Shown here: piece by piece, positions 27,022 to 36,167 of the stretch
Numbering within the stretch: the stretch's first letter is position 1
Layout: every line of letters starts with the position of its first letter
Assembly (NCBI GenBank): GCA_965237985.1
Contig: OZ250161.1
Coordinates: 806,001 to 870,000 of the forward strand
Direction of reading: 5' to 3'
DNA length: 64,000 nt
Source of the DNA: G965212025 sp965237985
GTDB lineage: Bacteria; Pseudomonadota; Gammaproteobacteria; Poriferisulfidales; Oxydemutatoraceae
Made by a program: the position numbers and the translations under genes
Notes under the pieces: model-generated
Seen by the model: only the letters and a program-made list of their open reading frames with translations
Databases searched by the model: none
What the model was told of the DNA's origin: nothing

Positions 27022-28340
27022 CAGCGTGTCCCCAATGACGTGCTACTCAAATTAAAACCCAATTTTTTTGCCACTGACACAAAGCCCGGAAATGAAACCC
27101 CGATAGACTCACTGTCTTTTACCACCACCCCTTCTGAAGACACTGCTCCAGCCACCAGAAACGACATGGCAATGCGATGATCACCACAAGCCGACACCTC
27201 ACCGCCGCGTATCCCTCCGCCACGAATGGTTATTCCATCAGCGACACTGTGTGCCCGGACACCACAGGCGCGCAAATTACGAGCCATGGTTTCCAGGCGA
27301 TCACTTTCTTTGTGACGAAGTTCCCCGACACCGTGTACCTGTGTTTCACCGACCGCACAGGATGCAGCGATAAACAAAATCGGAAATTCGTCGATGCTGG
27401 ACACCACCAGTTCAGAAGGAATAGTCAAACCACGCAACGGCGCATATCGGGCACGCAGATCCGCTACTGGCTCCGAACCACGGAACCGACTGGCACTGAC
27501 TTCGATATTCGCCCCCATCAGGCGCAGGATTGCCAATGCCCCGGTGCGCAGGGGATTGATCCCGACATCACGCAATAACAAATCAGAACCCTTGACCAAG
27601 CACGCCGCAACCAGAAAAAAAGCAGCAGACGAAAAATCCCCCGGCACATGAACCACGGTTGCCTCAGGCTGTGAAGCACGCAATTGCACCCGCCTTGGTT
27701 CGGTTTCTATTTCACAAGAGAAATTCCGCAACATTTTTTCAGTATGGTTCCTGCTCGCGACCGGTTCCACAACTGTAGTGACACCGTCTGCATACAATCC
27801 TGCCAGCAACAAACACGATTTCAGCTGGGCGCTGCTGACCGGGGTTCGGTAATGAATTCCAGTCAATTTCTTCGTGGCTTTGAGCTGAATCGGGGCCGTA
27901 CCCGAGGACGAAACCGAAATCTTCGCACCCATCATGCGCAAAGGCGCAACCAGACGACGCATCGGGCGCAGTGACAGGGATGCATCACCTCGCAACTCCG
28001 AAGCAAAGCGCTGTGCAGCCAGAATCCCACACAGCAGGCGCATGGTGGTTCCGGAATTAGCACAGTCAATATAACTCCCGGGATCTTCAAGCCCACGCCG
28101 ACCGTTCCCATAGACCGCCAGAGATTTTCCGGTTTCCGTGCGGACGCCAAGTAATTGAATGGCACGCAAGGTGGTCTGGCAATCCAGCGCATCCGAAACA
28201 TTCAAAATCGTGGTTTTACCTTGCGCAATTGCTCCGAGCAACAGTGCCCGGTGACTAATGGACTTGTCTCCGGGAATGACGGTTTCCCCTGCCAAGGCGC
28301 GAGCGGGAAAGGAGCTGAGGCACTGAAGCTGAGGCGTCAT
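27018..28340 (-). CDS. aroA: 3-phosphoshikimate 1-carboxyvinyltransferase
   Basis: EPSP synthase, sixth step of the shikimate pathway. 440 residues from the ATG at 28340, which overlaps the tyrA stop (ATGA). Active-site blocks are PGDKSISHRALLLGAIA (23-39), NSGTTMR (95-101), SSAQLKSCLLLAG, RHKESDRL and CGDHRIAMSF. The GDKSISHRA form resembles class II (CP4-type) enzymes more than the class I GSKSVSNRA of E. coli, so lower glyphosate sensitivity is possible but not shown. Confidence 0.95.
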   Translation of the reverse strand: MTPQLQCLSSFPARALAGETVIPGDKSISHRALLLGAIAQGKTTILNVSDALDCQTTLRAIQLLGVRTETGKSLAVYGNGRRGLEDPGSYIDCANSGTTMRLLCGILAAQRFASELRGDASLSLRPMRRLVAPLRMMGAKISVSSSGTAPIQLKATKKLTGIHYRTPVSSAQLKSCLLLAGLYADGVTTVVEPVASRNHTEKMLRNFSCEIETEPRRVQLRASQPEATVVHVPGDFSSAAFFLVAACLVKGSDLLLRDVGINPLRTGALAILRLMGANIEVSASRFRGSEPVADLRARYAPLRGLTIPSELVVSSIDEFPILFIAASCAVGETQVHGVGELRHKESDRLETMARNLRACGVRAHSVADGITIRGGGIRGGEVSACGDHRIAMSFLVAGAVSSEGVVVKDSESIGVSFPGFVSVAKKLGFNLSSTSLGTRC

Positions 28341-29206
28341 TTGTCCTTCCAGCCGAGTGCACCCCGGTGCTTGTTCGCGTATTTCAAACACTTGACAATC
28401 CCCTTTAGATCCCCATTTTCCAGGTATTCCACGAAGCGGTCGAGGCCGGAACGACATTTACGCAAAGCTGTTACAAGATTATCCCGGTTGGCATGGCACA
28501 CCTCGCTCCACATGTCCGGGTCACTGGCAGCTATCCGGGTAACGTCTCGTAAACTGCCAGCCGAAAAATCTACAACATTTTGCTCGCCATGCATGCACAC
28601 CACGCTGTCAATCACAACACAGGCAATCACATGAGGCAAATGGCTGGTTGCCGCAAGCAAACGATCATGCTCTTTGGCATCCATGCGACTTACCCGTGCG
28701 CCGGCTGCTTCCCACAGCATCCGCACCTGCTCGACTGCATCCGCAGCGGTTTTTTCGTGCGGCGTTAAAACCACCACGGCACCTTCAAAAAGGCTGTCAA
28801 TGGCCGATCCCGGCCCACTTTTTTCCTGACCCGCCAAGGGATGTGCAGGAACCAGGGTGGGCGGGAGTTCTCCAAAAACCTGTTTTGCGATTTTCAAGAC
28901 TTCCCGTTTGACACTACACACATCGCTGATAATTTTTCCGGATATTTCAACGGTTTCCCGCACTGTGGAAAAAAAACCGAAGAGCGCATTCAAGGGGACT
29001 GCCAACACGATCAGGTCGCTTTGCTTGATGAACGTTTCACAACTGTCCAGTTGGCGATCGACGATGCCAGAAGGAATGGGGCACAGATCAAACCCAAAAA
29101 TTTCTCGCTCGTCACCGGCACGCTTCAAAGACAGCGCCAAGGAAGCGCCGATCATGCCAACGCCAAAAATACCAATTGTTCTGTCTTTCACATCACCACC
29201 GGTCAT
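28337..29206 (-). CDS. tyrA: Prephenate dehydrogenase
   Basis: An NAD(P)-linked oxidative decarboxylase giving 4-hydroxyphenylpyruvate for tyrosine. 289 residues from the ATG at 29206; an in-frame TTG two codons earlier is possible. Rossmann motif GVGMIG at 15-20; catalytic-region motifs are PAHPLAGQEKSGP and the ATSHLPH helix. It is monofunctional, with no chorismate mutase or ACT domain. It lies between hisC and aroA as in Pseudomonas-type clusters. Confidence 0.93.
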   Translation of the reverse strand: MTGGDVKDRTIGIFGVGMIGASLALSLKRAGDEREIFGFDLCPIPSGIVDRQLDSCETFIKQSDLIVLAVPLNALFGFFSTVRETVEISGKIISDVCSVKREVLKIAKQVFGELPPTLVPAHPLAGQEKSGPGSAIDSLFEGAVVVLTPHEKTAADAVEQVRMLWEAAGARVSRMDAKEHDRLLAATSHLPHVIACVVIDSVVCMHGEQNVVDFSAGSLRDVTRIAASDPDMWSEVCHANRDNLVTALRKCRSGLDRFVEYLENGDLKGIVKCLKYANKHRGALGWKDK

Positions 29207-29232
29207 TGCCAAAAGAATTGAAAACCTGAAGT

Positions 29233-30375
29233 TCAGGCAGCAGGCGCAAGTTTCAGCATAATTCCGACCAACGCATTCACGAATTTTTCGTTATGGTGAG
29301 GCAAGCCCACGGTCACTCGCAGGTAAGAGCTCAGGTCATAGTTCTCCAGACGGCGGACGGCGATGCCCTGTTGCAACAGGGCATCCGACACCTCAGCGGC
29401 ATGTGAGCCAACGTTAAAACATAGGAAATTGGCAACGGAAGGAAGCACCCGGAGCCCCATTCCGACCAGAGCCTGTCGCAAGTACTCCAAGCCACGCAGA
29501 TTTCGTTTCACACTGCGGCGCACATGCGCTTTGTCAGACAAAGCTGCGCAGGCAGCGGTTTGTGCCAAAGCACTCACGTTGAAAGGTTGCCGCACTCGAT
29601 TCATCAAATCAGCGATTCCCGGACTGGAAATGGCGTACCCGACCCGCAAAGCTGCCAAGGCATAGATTTTCGAAAAAGTCCCGGTCACCACCAGATTCTG
29701 ATAGCTGTCCAGCCACTTCTTGGCATCGGGATAATAAGGGTCGGAAACATATTCCGCGTAAGCTTGGTCAACCAGGACGACGGTGTCGGCCGGTGCTGCA
29801 TCGAGCAACCCGCGCAATTCGGATTCAACCAGCCAGGTACCAGTCGGGTTGTTGGGGTTGGCAAGAAAGATGACTTTGGTAGATGAGTTCACCTGGCGCA
29901 ATAACTGGGCGACATCGCAACCAAATGGCATGGCATGGTCAGGAAGATTGGCTTTGGCCCGGCGTACCTCACCACCGCAGGCGCGAGTCACAAGCTCGTA
30001 AACGGCAAACGCGTGATGCGAAAATACGGCATTGTCCTGCGGCCCCAGAAAGCAACGTGCCACCAGTTCTATGGCCTCGTTTGACCCGTTGCAAATCGTC
30101 AGGTTTTCCGTAGCAACCTGGAACGCATCCGCCAAAGCTTCTTTCAACAAAAACGCATCACCGTCGGGATACAGGTGCACATGATTGTGACAGCCCACCA
30201 GTGCCTTTATGACTTGAGGAGAAGGGCCGGCAAGATTCTCGTTAGCAGCCAACTGAATGACGTCCTCGGCGGATAAATCCGGAGGCAATTTTTGTGGTCT
30301 GCCCGGGACGTAGGGTTGGATGTCGCGCAAACCATCACAACAAAGCGACCACACGGAAAATTTTTTTTCTGCCAT
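29233..30375 (-). CDS. hisC: Histidinol-phosphate aminotransferase
   Basis: A fold-type I PLP enzyme of histidine synthesis; in this genomic position it may also serve aromatic transamination. 380 residues. Substrate and PLP features are LAANENLAGPSP near the N-terminus, NPNNPTGT, VDQAYAEYV and the Schiff-base lysine in TFSKIYALAALRVGY. The other his genes found here (hisBHAF) are 20 kb away. It starts 24 bp after pheA with no evident ribosome site. Confidence 0.93.
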   Translation of the reverse strand: MAEKKFSVWSLCCDGLRDIQPYVPGRPQKLPPDLSAEDVIQLAANENLAGPSPQVIKALVGCHNHVHLYPDGDAFLLKEALADAFQVATENLTICNGSNEAIELVARCFLGPQDNAVFSHHAFAVYELVTRACGGEVRRAKANLPDHAMPFGCDVAQLLRQVNSSTKVIFLANPNNPTGTWLVESELRGLLDAAPADTVVLVDQAYAEYVSDPYYPDAKKWLDSYQNLVVTGTFSKIYALAALRVGYAISSPGIADLMNRVRQPFNVSALAQTAACAALSDKAHVRRSVKRNLRGLEYLRQALVGMGLRVLPSVANFLCFNVGSHAAEVSDALLQQGIAVRRLENYDLSSYLRVTVGLPHHNEKFVNALVGIMLKLAPAA

Positions 30376-30399
30376 TGAGGGGGTTTCGGATCTACGGAC

Positions 30400-31494
30400 T
30401 CAGGAAACCGCCATGGGATAGGAACCAAGCAGACGAAACAGGGATGCCCGCGCCTGCAGTTCGACCAGCGCTTCTTTGAGAGGAGATTCACTGGAGTGGC
30501 CCGCAATATCCAAAAAGAAAACATATTCCCAAGGGCCCTGACGCGCGGGCCTTGACTCGATACGCACCATGCTCAAGGAACGATCCGAAAGGGACTTGAG
30601 CAATTCCACAAGCGAACCTGGGCAGTTTTGCGAAGTCACCAGCACGCTGGTTTTATCGGAACCGGTCGGGGCGGACAAGGGATGGTCGCCGATCACCAGA
30701 AAACGCGTGACATTAAAACTCTGGTCTTCTATGTTTTTATACAGAATACGAAGGTCGTAGCGCTGGGCGGCACGCCGCCCAGCTATTGCACAGCTCCCCT
30801 CGTCAGTGCTTGCCAACCTTGTGGCTTCCGCGTTGCTGCTGACGCGAACCAGCCGACAATGGCGGGGCAATGTTTTGCGCAACCACACCCGGCACTGCGC
30901 AATAGACTGTTCATGCGCATAAAGCGTGTGCAAATTTTCCATTTTCTCGGTCTTGGAAAGCAGCATGTGGTGAATTCTCAACTCGACTTCACTGCTGATC
31001 CGCAATGGCGAATTTACAAAGCAATCCAGTGTGTTGGAGACACAGCCGAAAACCGCACTTTCAACCGGCACGACTCCGAAATTCGCTTTGCCATGCTGTA
31101 CGCCGGAAAATACTTCTTCAATGGAATCGTAGGCCTGCGTCTCTACGGCATGGCCAAAATGCTTCAACGCAGCCTCTTCGGTATACGTTCCTTGGGGGCC
31201 CAGGTAGCCAACCACGATTTTTTCTTCGAGAGAGAGGCAGGAAGAAATAATCTCGCGGAAAATTTTGGCAACTGAATCGCTCACCAGAGGGCCAGGATTT
31301 TTCTCCAGCGCATTACGAACAATTGCAGCTTCACGCTCGGGACAATAGAAGGAAGCAACACCTTCGTCGCCACTGCTTTTCGCCTCGGCGGCTTCCACTG
31401 CCAAAGAAGCCCGACGATTCAGCATGCGCAGAAGATCCGCGTCTATTTCGTCTATTTCCTTGCGTAGCTCCTGAAGTCGGTTTTTCATCACCAT
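30400..31494 (-). CDS. pheA: Chorismate mutase / prephenate dehydratase
   Basis: The bifunctional P-protein of phenylalanine synthesis, 364 residues from the ATG at 31494 (a second ATG two codons later is also usable). An AroQ chorismate mutase domain (about 4-90; LRKEIDEIDADLLRMLNRRA), a dehydratase domain (GYLGPQGTYTEEAA onward) and a C-terminal ACT domain with the ESRPARQGPWEYVFFLD feedback site are all present. serC, normally between gyrA and pheA, is absent: the 229 bp upstream (31495-31723) hold no gene. Confidence 0.95.
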   Translation of the reverse strand: MVMKNRLQELRKEIDEIDADLLRMLNRRASLAVEAAEAKSSGDEGVASFYCPEREAAIVRNALEKNPGPLVSDSVAKIFREIISSCLSLEEKIVVGYLGPQGTYTEEAALKHFGHAVETQAYDSIEEVFSGVQHGKANFGVVPVESAVFGCVSNTLDCFVNSPLRISSEVELRIHHMLLSKTEKMENLHTLYAHEQSIAQCRVWLRKTLPRHCRLVRVSSNAEATRLASTDEGSCAIAGRRAAQRYDLRILYKNIEDQSFNVTRFLVIGDHPLSAPTGSDKTSVLVTSQNCPGSLVELLKSLSDRSLSMVRIESRPARQGPWEYVFFLDIAGHSSESPLKEALVELQARASLFRLLGSYPMAVS

Positions 31495-31723
31495 CTGGTC
31501 TACAACACGCAATTGCAAGTCACAGCAAAGACACCTGGGATACCGACCGACGGTTCTGTCCGGCAAGACAATTTTTTATCAAATGGCACAAGCCCGCCGA
31601 GACTGCTTTTCACACAACGCTGAACATCGGGCTACCGACAAAACATCATGGTTCACCGTCAGGTCTTCGCTAAGCGGTTCATCCCATAGCAGACGCTATC
31701 GCGGTTTCTCTCCAGCCGGATTT

Positions 31724-34315
31724 TCACGTGCTTTTCTCATCATCGGTCTGCCCATCAGCATTAAAGGCCGGTAAAGAAAACACCCCGACAATGCCATCTC
31801 TCGCTGCCACGCGCTTCAGCCTTACCCCTCTCGCGTACCTGCTCAGGATGGAAATCGAAGCCGATGGGGCCCTGATCAAACTACCACAGGCTGTTACCAA
31901 AACCAGATCTTCATCGCTATCTAGCAGTGCAGCCCCCACCAGACTTTCATTTTTGCCAGCAAACTTTATGGAAAGAACCCCCATTCCACCACGGTTTCTG
32001 ACTGGAAACTTATCCAGCCTGACGCGCTTGCCAACCCCTCGACTGGTTACCAGAACCATCATATTTTCATTTTCTCGTGGAGAAAAACAAAGTAGCGAGA
32101 CCGCTCTGGCACCGTCCCGAAGACGTATTCCGCGCACCCCTCGGGTAGCACGCCCCATTGCCCGTAAATTATTTTCATTGAAACGGATGCAGCGCCCACG
32201 ATTGCTCGCCAGAATAAAGTGTTGCCCTTCTTCGCTGTTTATGGCACTGACCACTTCATCACCATCATTCAGAACGATTGCCAGAATGCCCGATGACCGC
32301 TGCCTGGAAAAGCTCTCCAAAGAGGTTTTTTTGATAATACCTCCAGCGGTTGCCAGCACCAGGCAGCGTCCCTGCAAGTAATTGCGCAAGGGAAGAATCG
32401 CGGAAATTTTTTCCCCTGCCGCCAGACGCAACAGATTGACAATCGGTTTACCTTTTGCAGTGCGTCCCGCCCGGGGCAATCGATATGCCTTGATCCAGTA
32501 AATTTTTCCAATGTTTGAAAAACACAACAATGTGTCATGGGTATCAGCAAGCAATACTTCCTTCACCCGATCTCCTTCCTTGACACTGGTAGCCGTAACT
32601 CCTGTACCGCCACGCTTTTGTGCCACAAAATTCGTAATGGCCTGGGATTTCGCATAGCCCGTGGCGGATAAGGTAATGACCAATTTTTCCGGGGCAATAA
32701 AATCTTCTTCACTAAAATTTTCCACTGCCCCCGTGATTTCAGTCCGACGTTCATCTGTATAGGACTCGCGCACTGCTTTCAACTCTTCGCGGATAACCTC
32801 GGTCAGTTTGTCAGGATCTGCAAGGATGTGGTTCAGCCTCGCAACTTCCAGTCGCAGTGCGCGGTAATCAGAAACCACCCGTCTTTTTTCCAGCGAAGTC
32901 AAACGGTGCAGGCGAAGCGCAAGTATGGCTTGCGCCTGCTCTGCGGAAAGATGATACACACCGTCACGCAGACCATAATCATCAGACAAACCTTCAGGCC
33001 GCGCCAGGCGCGGATTCATGGTCTCCCCGACATCTTCCCCATGCATCATTTCCTGGACGACGTCTGCCGGCCAGGAACGTGCCATCAAGGATTCTTTGGC
33101 AACGCTCGGACTTTCACTGGCTTTGATCAGATCAATGACATCATCGATGCTGCCCAAGGCTACTGCCTGCCCTTCGAGGACATGGGCTTTTGCCCGTGCT
33201 TTATGCAACTCGAAAATCGTGCGCCTGACCACGACATCCCGGCGATGTTCTATGAAATGCTCGATCAGCATTTTCAAGCTGGCCATGACGGGACGCTTGG
33301 CGGCAACCGCGATCATGTTCATGCTGAAAGATATTTGCAGTCTGGTGCGCTGGTACAAGCGGTTCAAAATCACTCCGCCGATTTCTCCCTGCCCGATTTC
33401 TATCACCACGCGCATTCCTTCTTTGTCCGATTCATCACGCAAATTGGAAATTCCGGAAATTTTTTTGCTTCTGACCAACTCAGCTATTTGCTCCACCAGA
33501 CGGGCCTTGTTCACGGTATAAGGCAACTCAGTAACCACGATGCGTGTTCTCCCAGATCTTGCGGCATCCTCAAAATGACACCGCGCCCTCACCGTGATAA
33601 CTCCCGAACCAGTCTCGTACGCCTTGCGAATGACTTCTCTGCCGCATATCAGCCCCCCGGTAGGAAAATCTGGTCCCTGCACATGGCTGATAAGATCGTC
33701 AAGAGAAATTTCCGGGTTATCCAGGCAGGCAATGGTTGCGCCAAGAGTTTCCCGGATATTGTGGGGAGGTATGGAAGTGGCCATGGCAACTGCGATACCC
33801 ATAGAACCATTGATTAACAAATTCGGTACCCGTGCCGGCAATACCACCGGTTCCTGCTCTGCACCGTCATAGTTCGGAATGAAATCGACGGTGTCTTTGT
33901 CGAGATCAGCAAGCATCTCACCTGCGAGACGTGTCATGCGAACTTCGGTATAACGCATGGCGGCAGGCGCGTCCCCATCCACGGAACCAAAGTTTCCCTG
34001 ACCGTCCACCAAGGGATAGCGCATGGAAAAATTCTGTGCCATACGCACGATCGCTTCGTACACAGCCAAGTCACCATGCGGGTGATATTTTCCGATCACG
34101 TCACCGACCACGCGCGCCGACTTCTTGTAAGGCTTACTCCAATCGTTTTTCAGCTCATTCATAGCATACAACGCCCGCCGGTGTACGGGTTTGAGCCCAT
34201 CGCGAATATCGGGTAAAGCGCGCCCGATAATGACACTCATCGCGTAGTCCATGTAGGACTGGCGCATGATTTTTTCAAGATCAGTCGGCAACAGTTTGCG
34301 TGAAAAATCAGACAT
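31724..34315 (-). CDS. gyrA: DNA gyrase subunit A
   Basis: Catalytic subunit of the type II topoisomerase that introduces negative supercoils. 863 residues from the ATG at 34315, which puts the sequence in register with E. coli numbering: catalytic Arg121-Tyr122 in MRYTEVRM. The quinolone region reads HPHGDLAVYEA, with Leu at 83 and Glu at 87 where E. coli has Ser and Asp. The GyrA box is QKRGGTG. C-terminal beta-pinwheel repeats follow. It lies upstream of pheA without the usual serC. No strong ribosome site was seen. Confidence 0.97.
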   Translation of the reverse strand: MSDFSRKLLPTDLEKIMRQSYMDYAMSVIIGRALPDIRDGLKPVHRRALYAMNELKNDWSKPYKKSARVVGDVIGKYHPHGDLAVYEAIVRMAQNFSMRYPLVDGQGNFGSVDGDAPAAMRYTEVRMTRLAGEMLADLDKDTVDFIPNYDGAEQEPVVLPARVPNLLINGSMGIAVAMATSIPPHNIRETLGATIACLDNPEISLDDLISHVQGPDFPTGGLICGREVIRKAYETGSGVITVRARCHFEDAARSGRTRIVVTELPYTVNKARLVEQIAELVRSKKISGISNLRDESDKEGMRVVIEIGQGEIGGVILNRLYQRTRLQISFSMNMIAVAAKRPVMASLKMLIEHFIEHRRDVVVRRTIFELHKARAKAHVLEGQAVALGSIDDVIDLIKASESPSVAKESLMARSWPADVVQEMMHGEDVGETMNPRLARPEGLSDDYGLRDGVYHLSAEQAQAILALRLHRLTSLEKRRVVSDYRALRLEVARLNHILADPDKLTEVIREELKAVRESYTDERRTEITGAVENFSEEDFIAPEKLVITLSATGYAKSQAITNFVAQKRGGTGVTATSVKEGDRVKEVLLADTHDTLLCFSNIGKIYWIKAYRLPRAGRTAKGKPIVNLLRLAAGEKISAILPLRNYLQGRCLVLATAGGIIKKTSLESFSRQRSSGILAIVLNDGDEVVSAINSEEGQHFILASNRGRCIRFNENNLRAMGRATRGVRGIRLRDGARAVSLLCFSPRENENMMVLVTSRGVGKRVRLDKFPVRNRGGMGVLSIKFAGKNESLVGAALLDSDEDLVLVTACGSLIRAPSASISILSRYARGVRLKRVAARDGIVGVFSLPAFNADGQTDDEKST

Positions 34316-34540
34316 AGAGAATAACAACAGAAAACTTCAGGCTAACGCTTGGCACGTTGCCGAAAACCCATGCGAAGTTTAACACAGAGACGAACCGAAT
34401 CGCCTGACTGCAGGGTGGCGGTGGACATCCATTTGACCAGCAGGCAGGCGCCGAAGGCCTAGGTAAAACCGGGCGGAAGACACCATATCGTATTCATTTC
34501 CGCAGGCATGAAGGCGCCCAAAGTCCAGTCTGAGTCAGTC

Positions 34541-35582
34541 ACGACAAAACTGCCTGGCAAAACAGACGGGCACCAGCTGCTGGTGCATTGAACCATCAAG
34601 TCCTGGATTCGCGTTTTTCCACGGCAACCAAGACTCCGTCCGCATCGGCGCAGACAAAACTGCTTGGCAAAAAAGAGACGCCGACAAAACGGACGGGCAC
34701 CAGCACCGGCAAACCACCAAATCCTGGATTCGAGCTTTTCCACAGCTACCAGGACTCCGTCCGCATCGGCACAACAAAACCACCCGGCAAAAAAGAAACG
34801 CAGGCAAAAAAGACGGGCACCAGCTGCTGGTGCATTGAACCATCAAGTCTCGGATTCGCGTTTTTCCACGGCAAGCAGGACTCCGTCCGCATCGGCGTAG
34901 ACAAAACCACCCGGCAAAAAAGAAACGCAGGCAAAAAAGACGGGCACCAGCTGCTGGTGCATTGAACCATCAAGTCTCTGGATTCGAGCTTTTCCACGGC
35001 AACCAGGACTCCGTCCGCATCGGCACAACAAAACCACCCGGCAAAAAAGAAACGCAGGCAAAAAAGACGGGCACCAGCTGCTGGTGCATTGAACCATCAA
35101 GTCTCGGATTCGCGTTTTTCCACGGCAAGCAGGACTCCGTCCGCATCGGCGTAGACAAAACCACCCGGCAAAAAAGAAACGCAGGCAAAAAAGACGGGCA
35201 CCAGCTGCTGGTGCATTGAACCATCAAGTCCTGGATTCGAGCTTTTCCACGGCAACCAGGACTCCGTCCGCATCGGCGTAGACAAAACCACCCGGCAAAA
35301 AAGAAACGCCGGCAAAAAAGACGGGCACCAGCTGCTGGTGCATTGAACCATCAAGTCTCGGATTCGCGTTTTTCCACGGCAAGCAGGACTCCGTCCGCAT
35401 CGGCGTAGACAAAACCACCCGGCAAAAAAGAAACGCAGGCAAAAAAGACGGGCACCAGCTGCTGGTGCATTGAACCATCAAGTCCTGGATTCGAGCTTTT
35501 CCACGGCAACCAGGACTCCGTCCGCATCGGCGTAGACAAAACCACCCGGCAAAAAAGAAACGCCGGCAAAAAAGACGGGCAC
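34541..35582 (-). repeat. Higher-order array of the rraA 3' end, about 8.5 units of 127 bp
   Basis: Copies counted by the anchor ACTCCGTCCGCATCGG stand at 34633, 34754, 34880, 35008, 35134, 35261, 35388 and 35515, plus a partial copy before them. The 35515 copy is the real end of rraA. From 34754 on, two variants alternate strictly (B,A,B,A,B,A,B), so the array grew in dimers of about 254 bp. Variant A ends EKRESET, B ends EKLESRT like the gene. Copies at 34754 and 35008 share a 1-bp frameshift. Most copies carry GCACCAG-CAG-CTGGTGC just after the stop. The 225 bp between gyrA and the array hold no gene. Confidence 0.95.
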
Positions 35583-35966
35583 ATCGACAGCGCCGGCATG
35601 TATTTTGTGGCTTTTCCGCGACTGCGTAGCCAGCGCCATTACCCCTAACTGCAAAGTTCTCAGTGTCGCGCTGTCCCTGACACAGCCATTGACTATCAAT
35701 CCTTCCCACCCATTTGCCGTCGCCAGTGTGGCAAGCCGGTCGCCCAACAGCGCACAACGCATTGAAGCCCGCCCGTCCACTACCAGTACAGACGCTTTTA
35801 CATCGGCTTCAAGCATTTTTCGTACCAGGGAATTGTCTTCAAAACAACTGACCGTACGAATGGTTCCAGAAAACTCCCGAGTGCCACCAAAATGACGAAA
35901 CCCCGGACGGATAAGTTGCACTTTTTCCGAGTGCGTGTCACACAAATCGGCCGTCGAGAATTTCAT
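35478..35966 (-). CDS. rraA: Ribonuclease E activity regulator RraA
   Basis: A 162-residue RraA/demethylmenaquinone methyltransferase-like fold that binds RNase E and lowers mRNA decay. FSTADLCD, CFEDNSLVRKML, VLVVDGRASMRCALLGD and WEGLIVNGCVRD align with E. coli RraA. The ATG at 35966 matches the family start and has AGGA upstream; another ATG five codons earlier is less likely. The last 35 or so codons (VPVFFAGVSF onward) are the first unit of the 127-bp satellite. Related class II aldolase activity cannot be excluded. Confidence 0.92.
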   Translation of the reverse strand: MKFSTADLCDTHSEKVQLIRPGFRHFGGTREFSGTIRTVSCFEDNSLVRKMLEADVKASVLVVDGRASMRCALLGDRLATLATANGWEGLIVNGCVRDSATLRTLQLGVMALATQSRKSHKIHAGAVDVPVFFAGVSFLPGGFVYADADGVLVAVEKLESRT

Positions 35967-36167
35967 GAAGTCCTGATGCACAGGAACCTGGATAGAAAAG
36001 CCGGTTTGGAACCGCTCTCGTGTTCCCGTCTTGCCGACGTATCCGGAGGATTACGGTCTCTCCAAAAAAAAGCATTTTCACATCGGAAATTTTTCAAGCC
36101 TTCCATCCCTGGCAGGAGAGGAATGAAACCGTGGCGCGTCTCTCGCCCTGGCTCCCGCAACTATGAT

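Noticed and set aside
28337..28457. A longer aroA reading from 28457
   Set aside because: It would overlap tyrA by 120 bp; the ATG at 28340 matches the family start and gives the usual ATGA overlap.
32828..33817. A 329-codon plus-strand frame opposite gyrA
   Set aside because: It is the antisense shadow of a conserved gene with no family resemblance or ribosome site.
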